In this document: one piece after another, positions 56,119 through 64,000 of the stretch | How the letters are laid out: every line of letters begins with the position of its first letter | Numbering within the stretch: the first letter of the stretch is position 1 | Assembly (NCBI RefSeq): GCF_014217805.1 | Contig: NZ_CP055156.1 | Coordinates: forward strand, 3,292,585-3,356,584 | Direction: 5' to 3' | DNA length: 64,000 nucleotides | From: Adhaeribacter swui | GTDB taxonomy: Bacteria > Bacteroidota > Bacteroidia > Cytophagales > Hymenobacteraceae | The notes under the pieces: model-generated | Told to the model about the DNA's origin: nothing | The model's input: only the letters and a program-made list of their open reading frames with translations | Database searches by the model: none | Program-made: the position numbers and the translations under genes

Positions 56119-56645
56119 CCATTTAAAAGAAAGTTATCTTATTCTATTTCCTTCTGAAGGATTCAAAAACAGCAAAACTATAGTTATAGCGATTTTATAA
56201 CTACTGCCATTGGCTATTCTATTTGAGTAAATTAATACTTCTGTCGGGTTCAAGTTAACTTATTGATATTGTTCCTAAGATAAATAAAATATTAAATTAA
56301 AATATAAATATTTAAGGAATAAACAGAATGCTGCATAGTTGCTTGTATTTAAATTAAATAGAATTTTTTTAGATAGATCTTGATCGGAAATATGCAGAAT
56401 GCTAGATGTTTAAACCAGCGATAAGCTTTAAGACGATAAATTAAAATTACATTAATTCAAAATAGTTATTTATTAAGATTAAAAATCCTACTTTTGTTTA
56501 AATAAGTTTAAAGGTAAATAGAACTTTAGCGGTTTTGCAGGAATATAGTACTAAGTGTACATATAAAGCAGAAAAGCTTTCTGTTACTTAACAAAGAAAC
56601 TTTAGTGGATTTTAAAAATTGATCTAAATTTGGTTAACTGCATTA

Positions 56646-57644
56646 ATGAATTTAAAAAATAAAAAGGTTCTTATAACCGGTGCGGATGGCTTTATCGGTA
56701 GCCATTTAGTAGAACGGCTTTTAGAGGAAGGCTGCCAAGTAAAAGCTTTTTGTTATTACAATTCTTTTAATACCTGGGGGTGGTTAGATACCCTGGCTAA
56801 AGATCAGTTGCAACAAATAGAAGTATTTACGGGTGATGTGCGGGATTCTAATGGGGTACGGACGGCTATGCAGGGTTGTGAAATCGTATTTCATCTGGCG
56901 GCTTTAATCGCTATCCCTTATAGTTACCACTCCCCGGATAGCTATGTAGATACGAATATCAAAGGCACTTTAAATATTTTACAAGCAGCCCGGGATTTAG
57001 GAGTGCAGAAAATTCTGGTTACATCCACCTCCGAGGTATACGGAACAGCTCTTTATGTACCCATAGACGAAAAACATCCGCGACAAGGGCAGTCTCCTTA
57101 TTCCGCTACTAAAATTGGCGCAGATGCAATCGCGGAATCTTTTTACCGGAGCTTTAATCTGCCCGTTACCATTGTGCGGCCTTTTAATACTTTCGGGCCC
57201 CGGCAATCTGCCAGGGCGGTTATTCCTACTATTATCACGCAATTACTTGCCGGTAAAAATGGAATTAAATTAGGGTCTTTACACCCCACCAGAGATTTAC
57301 TCTTTGTAAAAGATACGGCTAATGGCTTTGTGGAGATTGCGAAAGCAGAAGCAACCATCGGTGAAGAAGTAAATATTGCTACTCAATCCGAAATTACTAT
57401 TGGCGAATTAGCTCAAATGTTAATTGCTAAAATTAACCCGCAAGCCCAAATAATTAGCGATGATGTTCGGTTGCGGCCGGCAAAAAGTGAAGTAGAAAGG
57501 CTTTTCGGCTCTAATGAAAAAATCAAGCGCCTTACCAATTGGCAACCGCAGTATAGTTTTAGCCAAGCCTTAGACGAAACGATTAACTGGTTTAAACAAC
57601 CTGAAAATTTAGCTAAGTACAAAGCAGATATTTACAACGTTTAA
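56646..57644 (+). CDS. legB: NAD-dependent 4,6-dehydratase LegB
   Basis: This 332-residue SDR enzyme has the NAD motif ITGADGFIGSHLVERLLEEG, in short GADGFIGSHL, plus TSTSEVYG and the catalytic Tyr-x3-Lys in SPYSATKIGADAIAESF. The segments YNSFNTWGWLD and IAIPYSYHSPDSYVDTN are typical of LegB, which makes the 4-keto-6-deoxy nucleotide sugar that starts legionaminic acid synthesis. LegC follows 42 bp later. It is the first gene of the nonulosonate operon. Confidence 0.9.
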   Translation: MNLKNKKVLITGADGFIGSHLVERLLEEGCQVKAFCYYNSFNTWGWLDTLAKDQLQQIEVFTGDVRDSNGVRTAMQGCEIVFHLAALIAIPYSYHSPDSYVDTNIKGTLNILQAARDLGVQKILVTSTSEVYGTALYVPIDEKHPRQGQSPYSATKIGADAIAESFYRSFNLPVTIVRPFNTFGPRQSARAVIPTIITQLLAGKNGIKLGSLHPTRDLLFVKDTANGFVEIAKAEATIGEEVNIATQSEITIGELAQMLIAKINPQAQIISDDVRLRPAKSEVERLFGSNEKIKRLTNWQPQYSFSQALDETINWFKQPENLAKYKADIYNV

Positions 57645-57686
57645 AATCAGTTGTTTATAATAAAAAAATAGGTACTGTAAGTAAAT

Positions 57687-58880
57687 ATGTCTTTAACTTC
57701 TCAGCCCATTACCGAACATGCTGTTTCCAGTGCCATTGTAGCGCTTTGTCAGTTTATTAAAGAGCTTTTTCCGGGGCAGGAATTTATACCGTTGCATGAA
57801 CCCCGTTTTGTGGGGAACGAACGGAAGTATGTGTTGGACGCAATCGATTCTACTTACGTTTCGTCGGTGGGTAAGTACGTGGATCAGTTTGAAGCCATGA
57901 TCCGGGATTATACTGGTGCCCGCTATGCGGTAGCTACGGTTAATGGCACGGCCGCCTTGCACATGGCTTTATTGCTGGCCGGCGTAAACCGCAACGAATT
58001 AGTAATAACCCAGCCCTTTTCTTTTATTGCTACCTGCAATGCCATCTCCTACGTAGGTGCTTCGCCGTTATTTGTGGATATAAATAAATCTACTTTGGGG
58101 CTTTCTGCGGATGTTTTAAGCGATTTTTTAAAAAATCAAACCGAATTTCGTGCGGGTAATACCTACCACAGAGAAACCGGAAAACGAATAGCCGCTTGTG
58201 TGCCCATGCATACTTTCGGCCATCCCGCTGAAATCGAACAAATAATAAACAGTTGCCGGGAGTATGCTATTCCGGTGATAGAAGATGCGGCGGAATCCCT
58301 GGGGAGTACTTTCGGGGGAAAACAAACGGGTACCTTCGGGTTATTGGGTACCTACAGCTTTAACGGCAACAAAACAATAACCAGCGGCGGCGGCGGCATG
58401 ATTGTAACGGATGATGAAAAGCTGGGGAAAATGGCCAAGCATTTAACCACCCAGGCCAAAGTGCCGCATCGTTGGGACTTCGTGCATGATCATATTGGTT
58501 TTAATTACCGCCTCCCAAATTTAAACGCCGCAATGGCCTGCGCCCAACTGGAGCAACTAAATCAATTTATTTCGAATAAGCGCGAATTAACGCAACAGTA
58601 CAAAAAGTATTTCGAGCGAGAAACTGCTTTTAAGTTAATACAGGAACCTGCCGGAGCACGGTCTAATTACTGGCTCAATGCTGTACTTTGCCCCAACAGG
58701 AGCCACCGCGATGCCTTATTGGCTTATAGCAACGACCACGGGGTAATGACCCGCCCCGCCTGGCAATTAATGCACCGCCTGGATATGTTTAAAGACTGCC
58801 CCCGGACGGATTTGCCGGTAGCCGAATGGATAGAAGAAAGATTAGTTAATATACCCAGTAGCGTGCGAGTGAATGGCTAA
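57687..58880 (+). CDS. legC: LegC-family PLP-dependent aminotransferase
   Basis: The 397-residue enzyme belongs to the DegT/DnrJ/EryC1 fold. It shows VNGTAALHMALLLAGV, an acidic pair in IPVIEDAAESLGS, and the PLP lysine in SFNGNKTITSGGGGMIV. Its N-terminal extension before PLHEPRFVGNERKYV is characteristic of LegC. It should place the amino group at C4 of the LegB product using glutamate. Its last codons overlap the next gene by 8 bp. Confidence 0.92.
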   Translation: MSLTSQPITEHAVSSAIVALCQFIKELFPGQEFIPLHEPRFVGNERKYVLDAIDSTYVSSVGKYVDQFEAMIRDYTGARYAVATVNGTAALHMALLLAGVNRNELVITQPFSFIATCNAISYVGASPLFVDINKSTLGLSADVLSDFLKNQTEFRAGNTYHRETGKRIAACVPMHTFGHPAEIEQIINSCREYAIPVIEDAAESLGSTFGGKQTGTFGLLGTYSFNGNKTITSGGGGMIVTDDEKLGKMAKHLTTQAKVPHRWDFVHDHIGFNYRLPNLNAAMACAQLEQLNQFISNKRELTQQYKKYFERETAFKLIQEPAGARSNYWLNAVLCPNRSHRDALLAYSNDHGVMTRPAWQLMHRLDMFKDCPRTDLPVAEWIEERLVNIPSSVRVNG

Positions 58881-59508
58881 AGAACGTATTCTGTTATTAG
58901 GCGCAGGCGGGCATGGCAAATCCGTAATAGAAGCTATCGAGTCGGAAGGGCGTTTCGAAATTGCGGGTATTCTCGATAGTCCGGATAAAGTGGGACAAAC
59001 CCTATTGGGTTACCCGGTTTTGGGTACCGATGCCGATTTGCATGCGTTTATTACCAGTATACCCAACGTGATTATTGCCGTGGGGCAATTAAAAAGTGCG
59101 GCTAAACGAAAGCAATTATTTCAACTGGCCAAAGATGCCGGGGCTATTTTGCCGGTTATTGTGGCTTCTACGGCGTATGTATCTAAACACGCAACCTTAG
59201 CGGAAGGTACCGTAGTATTGCACCAGGCCTTTGTAAATGCCGCTGCCCGTATTGGTAAAAATAGCATTATCAATACCTCGGCTATCGTGGAGCACGATGC
59301 TACCATTGGAGATCATTGCCATATTTCGACCAAAGCGGTGATCAATGGGGAATGTAGCCTAGGCCATGAAGTCTTTATTGGAAGTGGGGCCATTCTGAAG
59401 AACGGAATTTTTATTCAGGATAAAGTAGTTATAGGAGCCGGTGCCGTTGTGCTTAAAACAGGAAAGACAAATTCTGTTTTAGTTGGTAATCCGGCTAAAG
59501 AAATATGA
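58873..59508 (+). CDS. NeuD/LegH-type sugar N-acetyltransferase
   Basis: This 211-residue protein begins with a PglD-type N-terminal Rossmann-like part (LLLGAGGHGKSVIEAIESEG, in short GAGGHGKSVIEA) and continues as a left-handed beta-helix of hexapeptide repeats (ISTKAVINGECSLGHEVFIG, GAVVLKTGKTNSVLVGNPA). The probable catalytic His is in NTSAIVEHDATIGDH. It should acetylate the 4-amino group made by LegC. It overlaps legC by 8 bp and is followed one base later by the synthase gene. Confidence 0.9.
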   Translation: MAKERILLLGAGGHGKSVIEAIESEGRFEIAGILDSPDKVGQTLLGYPVLGTDADLHAFITSIPNVIIAVGQLKSAAKRKQLFQLAKDAGAILPVIVASTAYVSKHATLAEGTVVLHQAFVNAAARIGKNSIINTSAIVEHDATIGDHCHISTKAVINGECSLGHEVFIGSGAILKNGIFIQDKVVIGAGAVVLKTGKTNSVLVGNPAKEI

Positions 59509-59509
59509 A

Positions 59510-60529
59510 ATGAACAGAACGCTTATAATTGCCGAAGCCGGAGTAAATCATAATGGCAGTATCGAGCTTGCCAAGAAGCTGATAGATGCTGCTGTAGAAG
59601 CCGGAGTAGATTATGTTAAGTTTCAAACTTTTCAGGCAGAGAAATTAGTAAGTAAATCAGCTAGAAAAGCCGAATACCAGGCTAAGAATATTAACGACAA
59701 TGATAACTCTCAGTTTGCCATGTTAAAAAAACTAGAGTTAGACACTAAAACCCATCACCTTTTAATCGAATACTGCAGAACCAAAAATATTAAGTTTCTA
59801 TCTACTGCTTTTGACCTGGAAAGTATTGATCTCCTGAATGACTTAGGCATAGATATTTTTAAAATTCCTTCCGGAGAAATTACCAACTTTCCTTATCTAC
59901 AAAAAATTGGCTCTTTGCAGAAGCCGGTGATTTTATCTACCGGTATGGCTAATCTGGCTGAAATTGAAGCGGCCTTGGAGGTTCTGGAAAACGCCGGCAC
60001 CAATAGAGCCCATATTACCGTTCTACATTGTAATACAGAATACCCGACACCCATGCCGGATGTAAACTTAAAAGCCATGCTTTCAATCGGGCAAGCTTTT
60101 CAGGTACCTGTGGGGTATTCAGATCATACTTTAGGTATTGAGGTTCCAATTGCAGCGGTAGCTATGGGAGCCGTTTGCATTGAAAAGCATTTTACCTTAG
60201 ATAAAACGATGGAAGGGCCGGATCATATTGCCTCCTTGGAGCCCCATGAATTAAAAGCCATGGTTACGGCTATCCGCAATATAGAGGCCGCTATGGGAGA
60301 TGGTATTAAAAGGCCATCGCCCTCCGAACTGAAAAATAAAGAAGTAGTAAGAAAAAGTATTCATATTCTCAAGAAAGTTAATCAAAACGAAATGATTACT
60401 GCGGATCATCTTATTGCTAAAAGACCAGCTGGTGGTATATCTCCAATGTTATGGGAACACGTTTGTGGGAAAGTCGCAACTAATGACCTATTTGAGGGGG
60501 ACATTTTAAAATGGGAAGATTTTAGATGA
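59510..60529 (+). CDS. neuB: NeuB-family nonulosonate synthase (legionaminic acid synthase type)
   Basis: I use the ATG at 59510 (339 aa), immediately after the preceding stop, because MNRTLIIAEAGVNHNGSIE is the canonical start; the frame opens 9 codons earlier. The TIM barrel has YVKFQTF, LSTAFDLESIDLL, KIPSGEITNFP, CNTEYPTP and GYSDHTLGIEVP. A SAF/antifreeze-like domain ends the protein (KKVNQNEMITADHLIAKRPA, ISPMLWEHVCG). It condenses a 2,4-diamino-6-deoxy hexose with phosphoenolpyruvate. It overlaps the next gene by 4 bp. Confidence 0.92.
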   Translation: MNRTLIIAEAGVNHNGSIELAKKLIDAAVEAGVDYVKFQTFQAEKLVSKSARKAEYQAKNINDNDNSQFAMLKKLELDTKTHHLLIEYCRTKNIKFLSTAFDLESIDLLNDLGIDIFKIPSGEITNFPYLQKIGSLQKPVILSTGMANLAEIEAALEVLENAGTNRAHITVLHCNTEYPTPMPDVNLKAMLSIGQAFQVPVGYSDHTLGIEVPIAAVAMGAVCIEKHFTLDKTMEGPDHIASLEPHELKAMVTAIRNIEAAMGDGIKRPSPSELKNKEVVRKSIHILKKVNQNEMITADHLIAKRPAGGISPMLWEHVCGKVATNDLFEGDILKWEDFR

Positions 60530-61686
60530 AGAGGAAAATTGCTGTTATTACAGGCACAAGAGCTGAATATGGTTTATTATATTGGACTTTAAAAGCTTTA
60601 AAGGAAGATGATGAGATAGAACTTTTGATACTGGTAACAGGTATGCATTTATCTCCTGAGTTTGGTTTAACTTATCGGCAAATAGAGTCTGATGGTTTTA
60701 TTATCAATAAAAAAATTGAAACCATTTTATCCTCTGATAGCTCAGTTGGTGTAGGTAAAGCTATGGGATTAGGACTAATAAGCTTTGTAGAAGCTTATAA
60801 AGAGTTGAAGCCAGATTTAATTTTAGTGTTAGGAGATCGATTTGAGATTTTCTCAGCAGTTGCAGCTGCAATGGTCTCTCGGATTCCCGTTGCACATTGC
60901 CACGGGGGAGAGTCAACTTTCGGGTTAATTGATGAACCTATTAGGCACTCTATAACAAAAATGAGCCATCTGCATTTTACCTCAACTGAAATATATCGTA
61001 ATAGGGTTATCCAATTAGGAGAGAACCCTGCCAGAGTTTGGAATGTAGGAGCATTAGGAATAGAAAATATTAATAGAGTTAAATTACTAAATAAAGAAGC
61101 ATTTGAGGAGTCTATTCAATTCCAGCTTTTGCCACGAAATCTTTTAATTACATTTCATCCAGTAACATTAGAGATGGCTACTGCTGAAGAGCAATTTAAC
61201 AATCTATTGAACGCACTTAATGATCTTGATGAAGTCGGCTTAATTTTTACGAAGCCAAATGCAGATACAGATGGTAGAGTAATAATTAATTTGATCGATC
61301 AATTTGTGTCAGAAAACAATCAAAAATCAATTGCTTTTACAAACTTAGGACAACTCCGTTATTTATCTGCTTTGCAATTTGTGGATGGCGTTATTGGTAA
61401 TTCGTCAAGTGGTTTGATAGAAGCCCCCAGCTTCAAAGTGGGTACTTTAAATATAGGAGCGAGACAACAGGGGAGAATAAAAGCCACTAGTGTAATAGAT
61501 TGTGAACCTACCATAGAATCAATTCAGCAGGGCTTAGCTAAATTGTTTACTGTTGAGTTTAAAGAAACGCTGATTCATGTTGAAAATCCATATGGTAGTA
61601 GAAACGCATCTGAACAAATTGTTCCAGTACTTAAAAGCATTGAACTAGAAAACTTAATTAAAAAGCAGTTTTACGATATTTTGTAA
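60526..61686 (+). CDS. neuC: NeuC-family UDP-sugar 2-epimerase (hydrolysing)
   Basis: The 386-residue protein has a GT-B-like epimerase fold with TGTRAEYGLLYWTLKAL, LVLGDRFEIFSA, HCHGGESTFGLIDEPIRHSI and GNSSSGLIEAPSFKVGTLNI. In legionaminic acid synthesis this enzyme (LegG) hydrolyses and epimerises the UDP-diacetamido sugar to give the manno substrate for the synthase. It starts within the neuB stop region (4-bp overlap). From this gene on, codon use is visibly more A+T-rich. Confidence 0.92.
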   Translation: MKRKIAVITGTRAEYGLLYWTLKALKEDDEIELLILVTGMHLSPEFGLTYRQIESDGFIINKKIETILSSDSSVGVGKAMGLGLISFVEAYKELKPDLILVLGDRFEIFSAVAAAMVSRIPVAHCHGGESTFGLIDEPIRHSITKMSHLHFTSTEIYRNRVIQLGENPARVWNVGALGIENINRVKLLNKEAFEESIQFQLLPRNLLITFHPVTLEMATAEEQFNNLLNALNDLDEVGLIFTKPNADTDGRVIINLIDQFVSENNQKSIAFTNLGQLRYLSALQFVDGVIGNSSSGLIEAPSFKVGTLNIGARQQGRIKATSVIDCEPTIESIQQGLAKLFTVEFKETLIHVENPYGSRNASEQIVPVLKSIELENLIKKQFYDIL

Positions 61687-61687
61687 C

Positions 61688-62566
61688 ATGCGCATTGTAT
61701 TTATAGGTACGGTATTGTTTTCCAGAGTTACCTTAGAAAAGCTGATTGAAATAGGTGCGAATGTGGTGGGCGTAATAACAAAGGAAAAAAATGAATTTAA
61801 TTCAGATTTTGAAGATTTAACTCCAATATGTTTAAGGGAAGGTATTCCCTTTAAATATGTTAATGATATTAATCATCCTAATAACATAGCTTATATTAAG
61901 CATTTAGAGCCTCATGTTATATATTGTTTTGGATGGTCTAGCTTAATCAAAACTGATCTTTTAAACACTGCTCCTTTAGGTGTTATAGGATTTCATCCAG
62001 CCGCACTTCCTTATAATAGAGGTCGGCATCCGCTTACTTGGGCATTGGTTCTTGGATTAAAAAAGACAGCTTCTACTTTTTTTATTATGGATGAAGGAGC
62101 AGATACCGGAGATATTGTTTCTCAGCAGTTTATTGATATTTCAGATACTGATGATGCGATGTTATTATATAATAAAATAATTGAAGCTGCCCTTGTTCAA
62201 ATTCCAACCTTTACACAAGCTCTTCAAGAGGGTAATTTAATAACTGTAAAACAACCTGTAGAAGGAAATACCTGGCGTAAAAGAGGAATCGCGGATGGAA
62301 AAATTGATTTTAGAATGAATTCTAAGACTATCTATAATCTAGTGAGAGCATTAACCAAGCCGTATGTTGGAGCTCATATTGATTATAAAGGAGAACAAAT
62401 AAAAATTTGGAAAGCAAATCCAATTCTGTGGAGTGAAGTAAATATAGAGCCAGGTAAAGTCCTTGAAGTGACTGGTAATATAATTAGAGTGAAAACATCT
62501 AATGGAGCAATTGAATTAGTTGAACATGGTTTTGAGATTCTACCAAACACGGGAGACTATTTATGA
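61688..62566 (+). CDS. formyltransferase-family protein (sugar N-formyltransferase-like)
   Basis: The 292-residue protein resembles methionyl-tRNA and sugar formyltransferases that use N10-formyl-tetrahydrofolate. The catalytic region is IGFHPAALPYNRGRHPLTWA with His103, and Asp139 in MDEGADTGDIVSQ. The Asn of the usual N-x-H motif is replaced by Gly101. A C-terminal OB-like region follows (TKPYVGAHIDYKGEQIKIWK). It is far from tRNA-modification genes and inside a nonulosonate operon, so a sugar amino group is the likely acceptor. Confidence 0.87.
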   Translation: MRIVFIGTVLFSRVTLEKLIEIGANVVGVITKEKNEFNSDFEDLTPICLREGIPFKYVNDINHPNNIAYIKHLEPHVIYCFGWSSLIKTDLLNTAPLGVIGFHPAALPYNRGRHPLTWALVLGLKKTASTFFIMDEGADTGDIVSQQFIDISDTDDAMLLYNKIIEAALVQIPTFTQALQEGNLITVKQPVEGNTWRKRGIADGKIDFRMNSKTIYNLVRALTKPYVGAHIDYKGEQIKIWKANPILWSEVNIEPGKVLEVTGNIIRVKTSNGAIELVEHGFEILPNTGDYL

Positions 62567-63234
62567 GAAATGTGATAGTAGTTGCTGCACACCCTGATGA
62601 TGAAGTTTTAGGAGTAGGAGGCACCATTTTAAAACATAAAGCTAGTGGAGATAAGGTTTGTTGGTTAATTGTAACTAACATTTTTGAGCATCAGGGATTC
62701 TCTAAAGATAGGGTATTAAGTCGTCAGATTGAAATTCAGAAAGTAGCCAAAGAATTAGGGGTAGATCAAATTATAAAACTTGATTTTCCTACTATGTCGC
62801 TGTCCAGTAGTTCAATTATTCAAATGGTTCCTAAAGTATCTTCAGTATTTAATGATTTTAAACCAGAAATTATTTATTGCCACAATCGATCTGATGCACA
62901 TTCAGATCATAGAATAATTTTTGATGCAGTAATGGCTTGTACAAAATCTTTTCGATATCCTTTTATAAAGCAAGTATTAATGTATGAAACTATTTCTGAA
63001 ACAGAGTTTGGCCCAGCCTTATTAGAGAAAGCGTTTATTCCAAACTATTTTATTGATATATCTAAATTTCTAAACAAAAAATTAGATATAATGAAAATTT
63101 ATGAATCAGAAATAGGAGAACATCCTTTTCCAAGAAGCTTGAAGAATATTGAAGCATTAGCAACTTACAGAGGAGCCAGTGTTGGTGTTGAATATGCAGA
63201 ATCATTCCAGGTAATCAAATACATTGATAAGTAA
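62563..63234 (+). CDS. PIG-L/LmbE-family deacetylase
   Basis: This 223-residue zinc hydrolase has the family signature VVAAHPDDEVLGVGGTILKH (His10 and Asp13 as metal ligands with general-base Asp12) and the third ligand in YCHNRSDAHSDHRIIFDAV. Such enzymes remove N-acetyl groups from sugars. It overlaps the formyltransferase gene by 4 bp, so the two products probably act in sequence: deacetylation followed by formylation of the same amine. Confidence 0.9.
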   Translation: MRNVIVVAAHPDDEVLGVGGTILKHKASGDKVCWLIVTNIFEHQGFSKDRVLSRQIEIQKVAKELGVDQIIKLDFPTMSLSSSSIIQMVPKVSSVFNDFKPEIIYCHNRSDAHSDHRIIFDAVMACTKSFRYPFIKQVLMYETISETEFGPALLEKAFIPNYFIDISKFLNKKLDIMKIYESEIGEHPFPRSLKNIEALATYRGASVGVEYAESFQVIKYIDK

Positions 63235-63280
63235 ATTAACCAATTATACATTTAGTAATATTTAAGGTGAATTAAATTTA

Positions 63281-64000
63281 ATGATGTCCCTAGATAATAA
63301 TATTATTCCTCCAAGTACCACAGGTAGAGAAGCGCTTATTCAATTAGATCGGGCAATAGTAGAATTTAAAACACTTTTTATTGTTGATGACAATGGAATA
63401 CTGCAAGGTACCCTGACCGATGGGGACATTCGAAGGGGGCTTATTGCCGGAAAGGATATTGACACTTCCGTTGAAAACTTTATGTTCCGGAACTTTCGGT
63501 TTTTGTACGAGGGGCAATCTTCTTTAGAAAACATTGCCATGCTCCGGAAGAGTAAAATAGCCTTGGTACCAATAGTAGATGAAAACAAAAAGTTAATTAA
63601 AATTATTGATCTGGCCAGTAAAAAATCGCTGCTACCAGTAGATGCCGTAATTATGGCCGGAGGGCGCGGGGAAAGATTAAGGCCTTTAACGGATTCTATA
63701 CCGAAGCCACTCTTAAAAGTTGGGCTTAAACCTATCATTGAGCATAATATTGATCGGTTGATCTACTTCGGTATAGAAAATATTACGATTAGCATTAAAT
63801 ATTTAGGCGAGCAATTAATTGAAGCGTTTGGTAATGGTCAGGCCAAAGGGGCTAATATCCGGTACATTGCTGAAAAAGAGGCGTTAGGCACTTTAGGCGC
63901 CATCAGCTTAATCGAAGATTTTCAGAGTAAGCATGTGTTGATTATGAACTCTGATTTGCTCACTAACATTGATTTTGAAGATTTCTTTCAATCTTACCTG
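63281..64000 (+). CDS. CBS-domain nucleotidyltransferase (PtmE-like), cut by the window end
   Basis: The frame is open from ATG 63281 (a second ATG follows directly) to the last base, 240 codons. Residues about 10-120 form two CBS motifs (TLFIVDDNGILQGTLTDGDI and ALVPIVDENKKLIKIIDL). From about 125 a nucleotidyltransferase starts with VDAVIMAGGRGERLRPLTDS followed by KPLLKVG. This fusion matches PtmE, which in Campylobacter makes GDP-glucosamine for legionaminic acid. Its G+C content and codon use return to the level of the rest of the window. Confidence 0.88.
   Translation, partial: MMSLDNNIIPPSTTGREALIQLDRAIVEFKTLFIVDDNGILQGTLTDGDIRRGLIAGKDIDTSVENFMFRNFRFLYEGQSSLENIAMLRKSKIALVPIVDENKKLIKIIDLASKKSLLPVDAVIMAGGRGERLRPLTDSIPKPLLKVGLKPIIEHNIDRLIYFGIENITISIKYLGEQLIEAFGNGQAKGANIRYIAEKEALGTLGAISLIEDFQSKHVLIMNSDLLTNIDFEDFFQSYL

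Noticed and set aside
63340-63738. 132-codon minus-strand ORF at the window end
   Set aside because: It is antisense to a clear CBS-nucleotidyltransferase frame that runs off the window, and its translation is Ser/Pro-rich as expected for a shadow frame.

Overview
The window looks like a chromosomal segment of a Bacteroidota bacterium, most likely order Cytophagales and close to Adhaeribacter/Hymenobacteraceae. This placement is by eye. It rests on SusC/Oar-type TonB receptors with carboxypeptidase-like N-termini, TAnnTTTG-type promoter elements, few Shine-Dalgarno sequences, A/T-block spacers (TTTAAAATTTT-like) and the families DUF5107, DUF2490 and DUF5678. Most genes have moderate G+C; part of the right end is much more A+T-rich.

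Left part (1-18.3 kb): the start of a probable FUSC-type exporter, a small unknown protein and a stand-alone response regulator. Then comes a sugar module: galactose mutarotase, an AraC regulator, and a divergent sugar/H+ symporter followed by a DUF5107-TPR protein. After these lie a zinc alcohol dehydrogenase, a TonB-dependent siderophore receptor preceded by two copies of a Fur-like inverted-repeat operator, a Na+(K+)/H+ antiporter, a second response regulator, a TerC protein and two overlapping genes for exported proteins.

Middle (18.4-34 kb): an RND efflux operon (adaptor, permease, outer-membrane factor, all minus strand), an orphan MreB paralogue downstream of two tandem Rnk-like genes, a universal stress protein, a ChaA-type cation/H+ antiporter, a serine hydrolase with an exported companion, and a decayed IS3-family insertion sequence.

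kdp region (34.2-45.3 kb, all minus strand): a 30-residue microprotein, then kdpF, kdpA, kdpB, kdpC, an outer-membrane porin, a short KdpD (KdpD plus Usp domains, no kinase), a separate histidine kinase and a sigma-54-dependent NtrC-type response regulator. This replaces the usual KdpD/KdpE pair. A sigma-54-type -24/-12 promoter lies just upstream of the first ORF, with a perfect 13-bp inverted repeat about 130 bp further upstream where an enhancer site would be expected. I consider this the most coherent non-standard system in the window.

Right part (45.9-64 kb): tRNA-Ala(GGC), an Oar-like TonB receptor, an NlpC/P60 lipoprotein, and a surface-polysaccharide locus. The locus holds asnB, UDP-glucose dehydrogenase, UDP-glucuronate decarboxylase, and then a legionaminic-acid-type nonulosonate operon: LegB, LegC, an acyltransferase, a NeuB-type synthase, a NeuC-type epimerase, a formyltransferase-like protein, a PIG-L deacetylase, and a CBS-nucleotidyltransferase cut by the window end. 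The formyltransferase/deacetylase pair suggests an N-formylated sugar. Intergenic regions carry several repeat families: two inverted copies of a ~220-bp repeat, a 492-bp inverted pair, two heptamer arrays and a MITE-like element.
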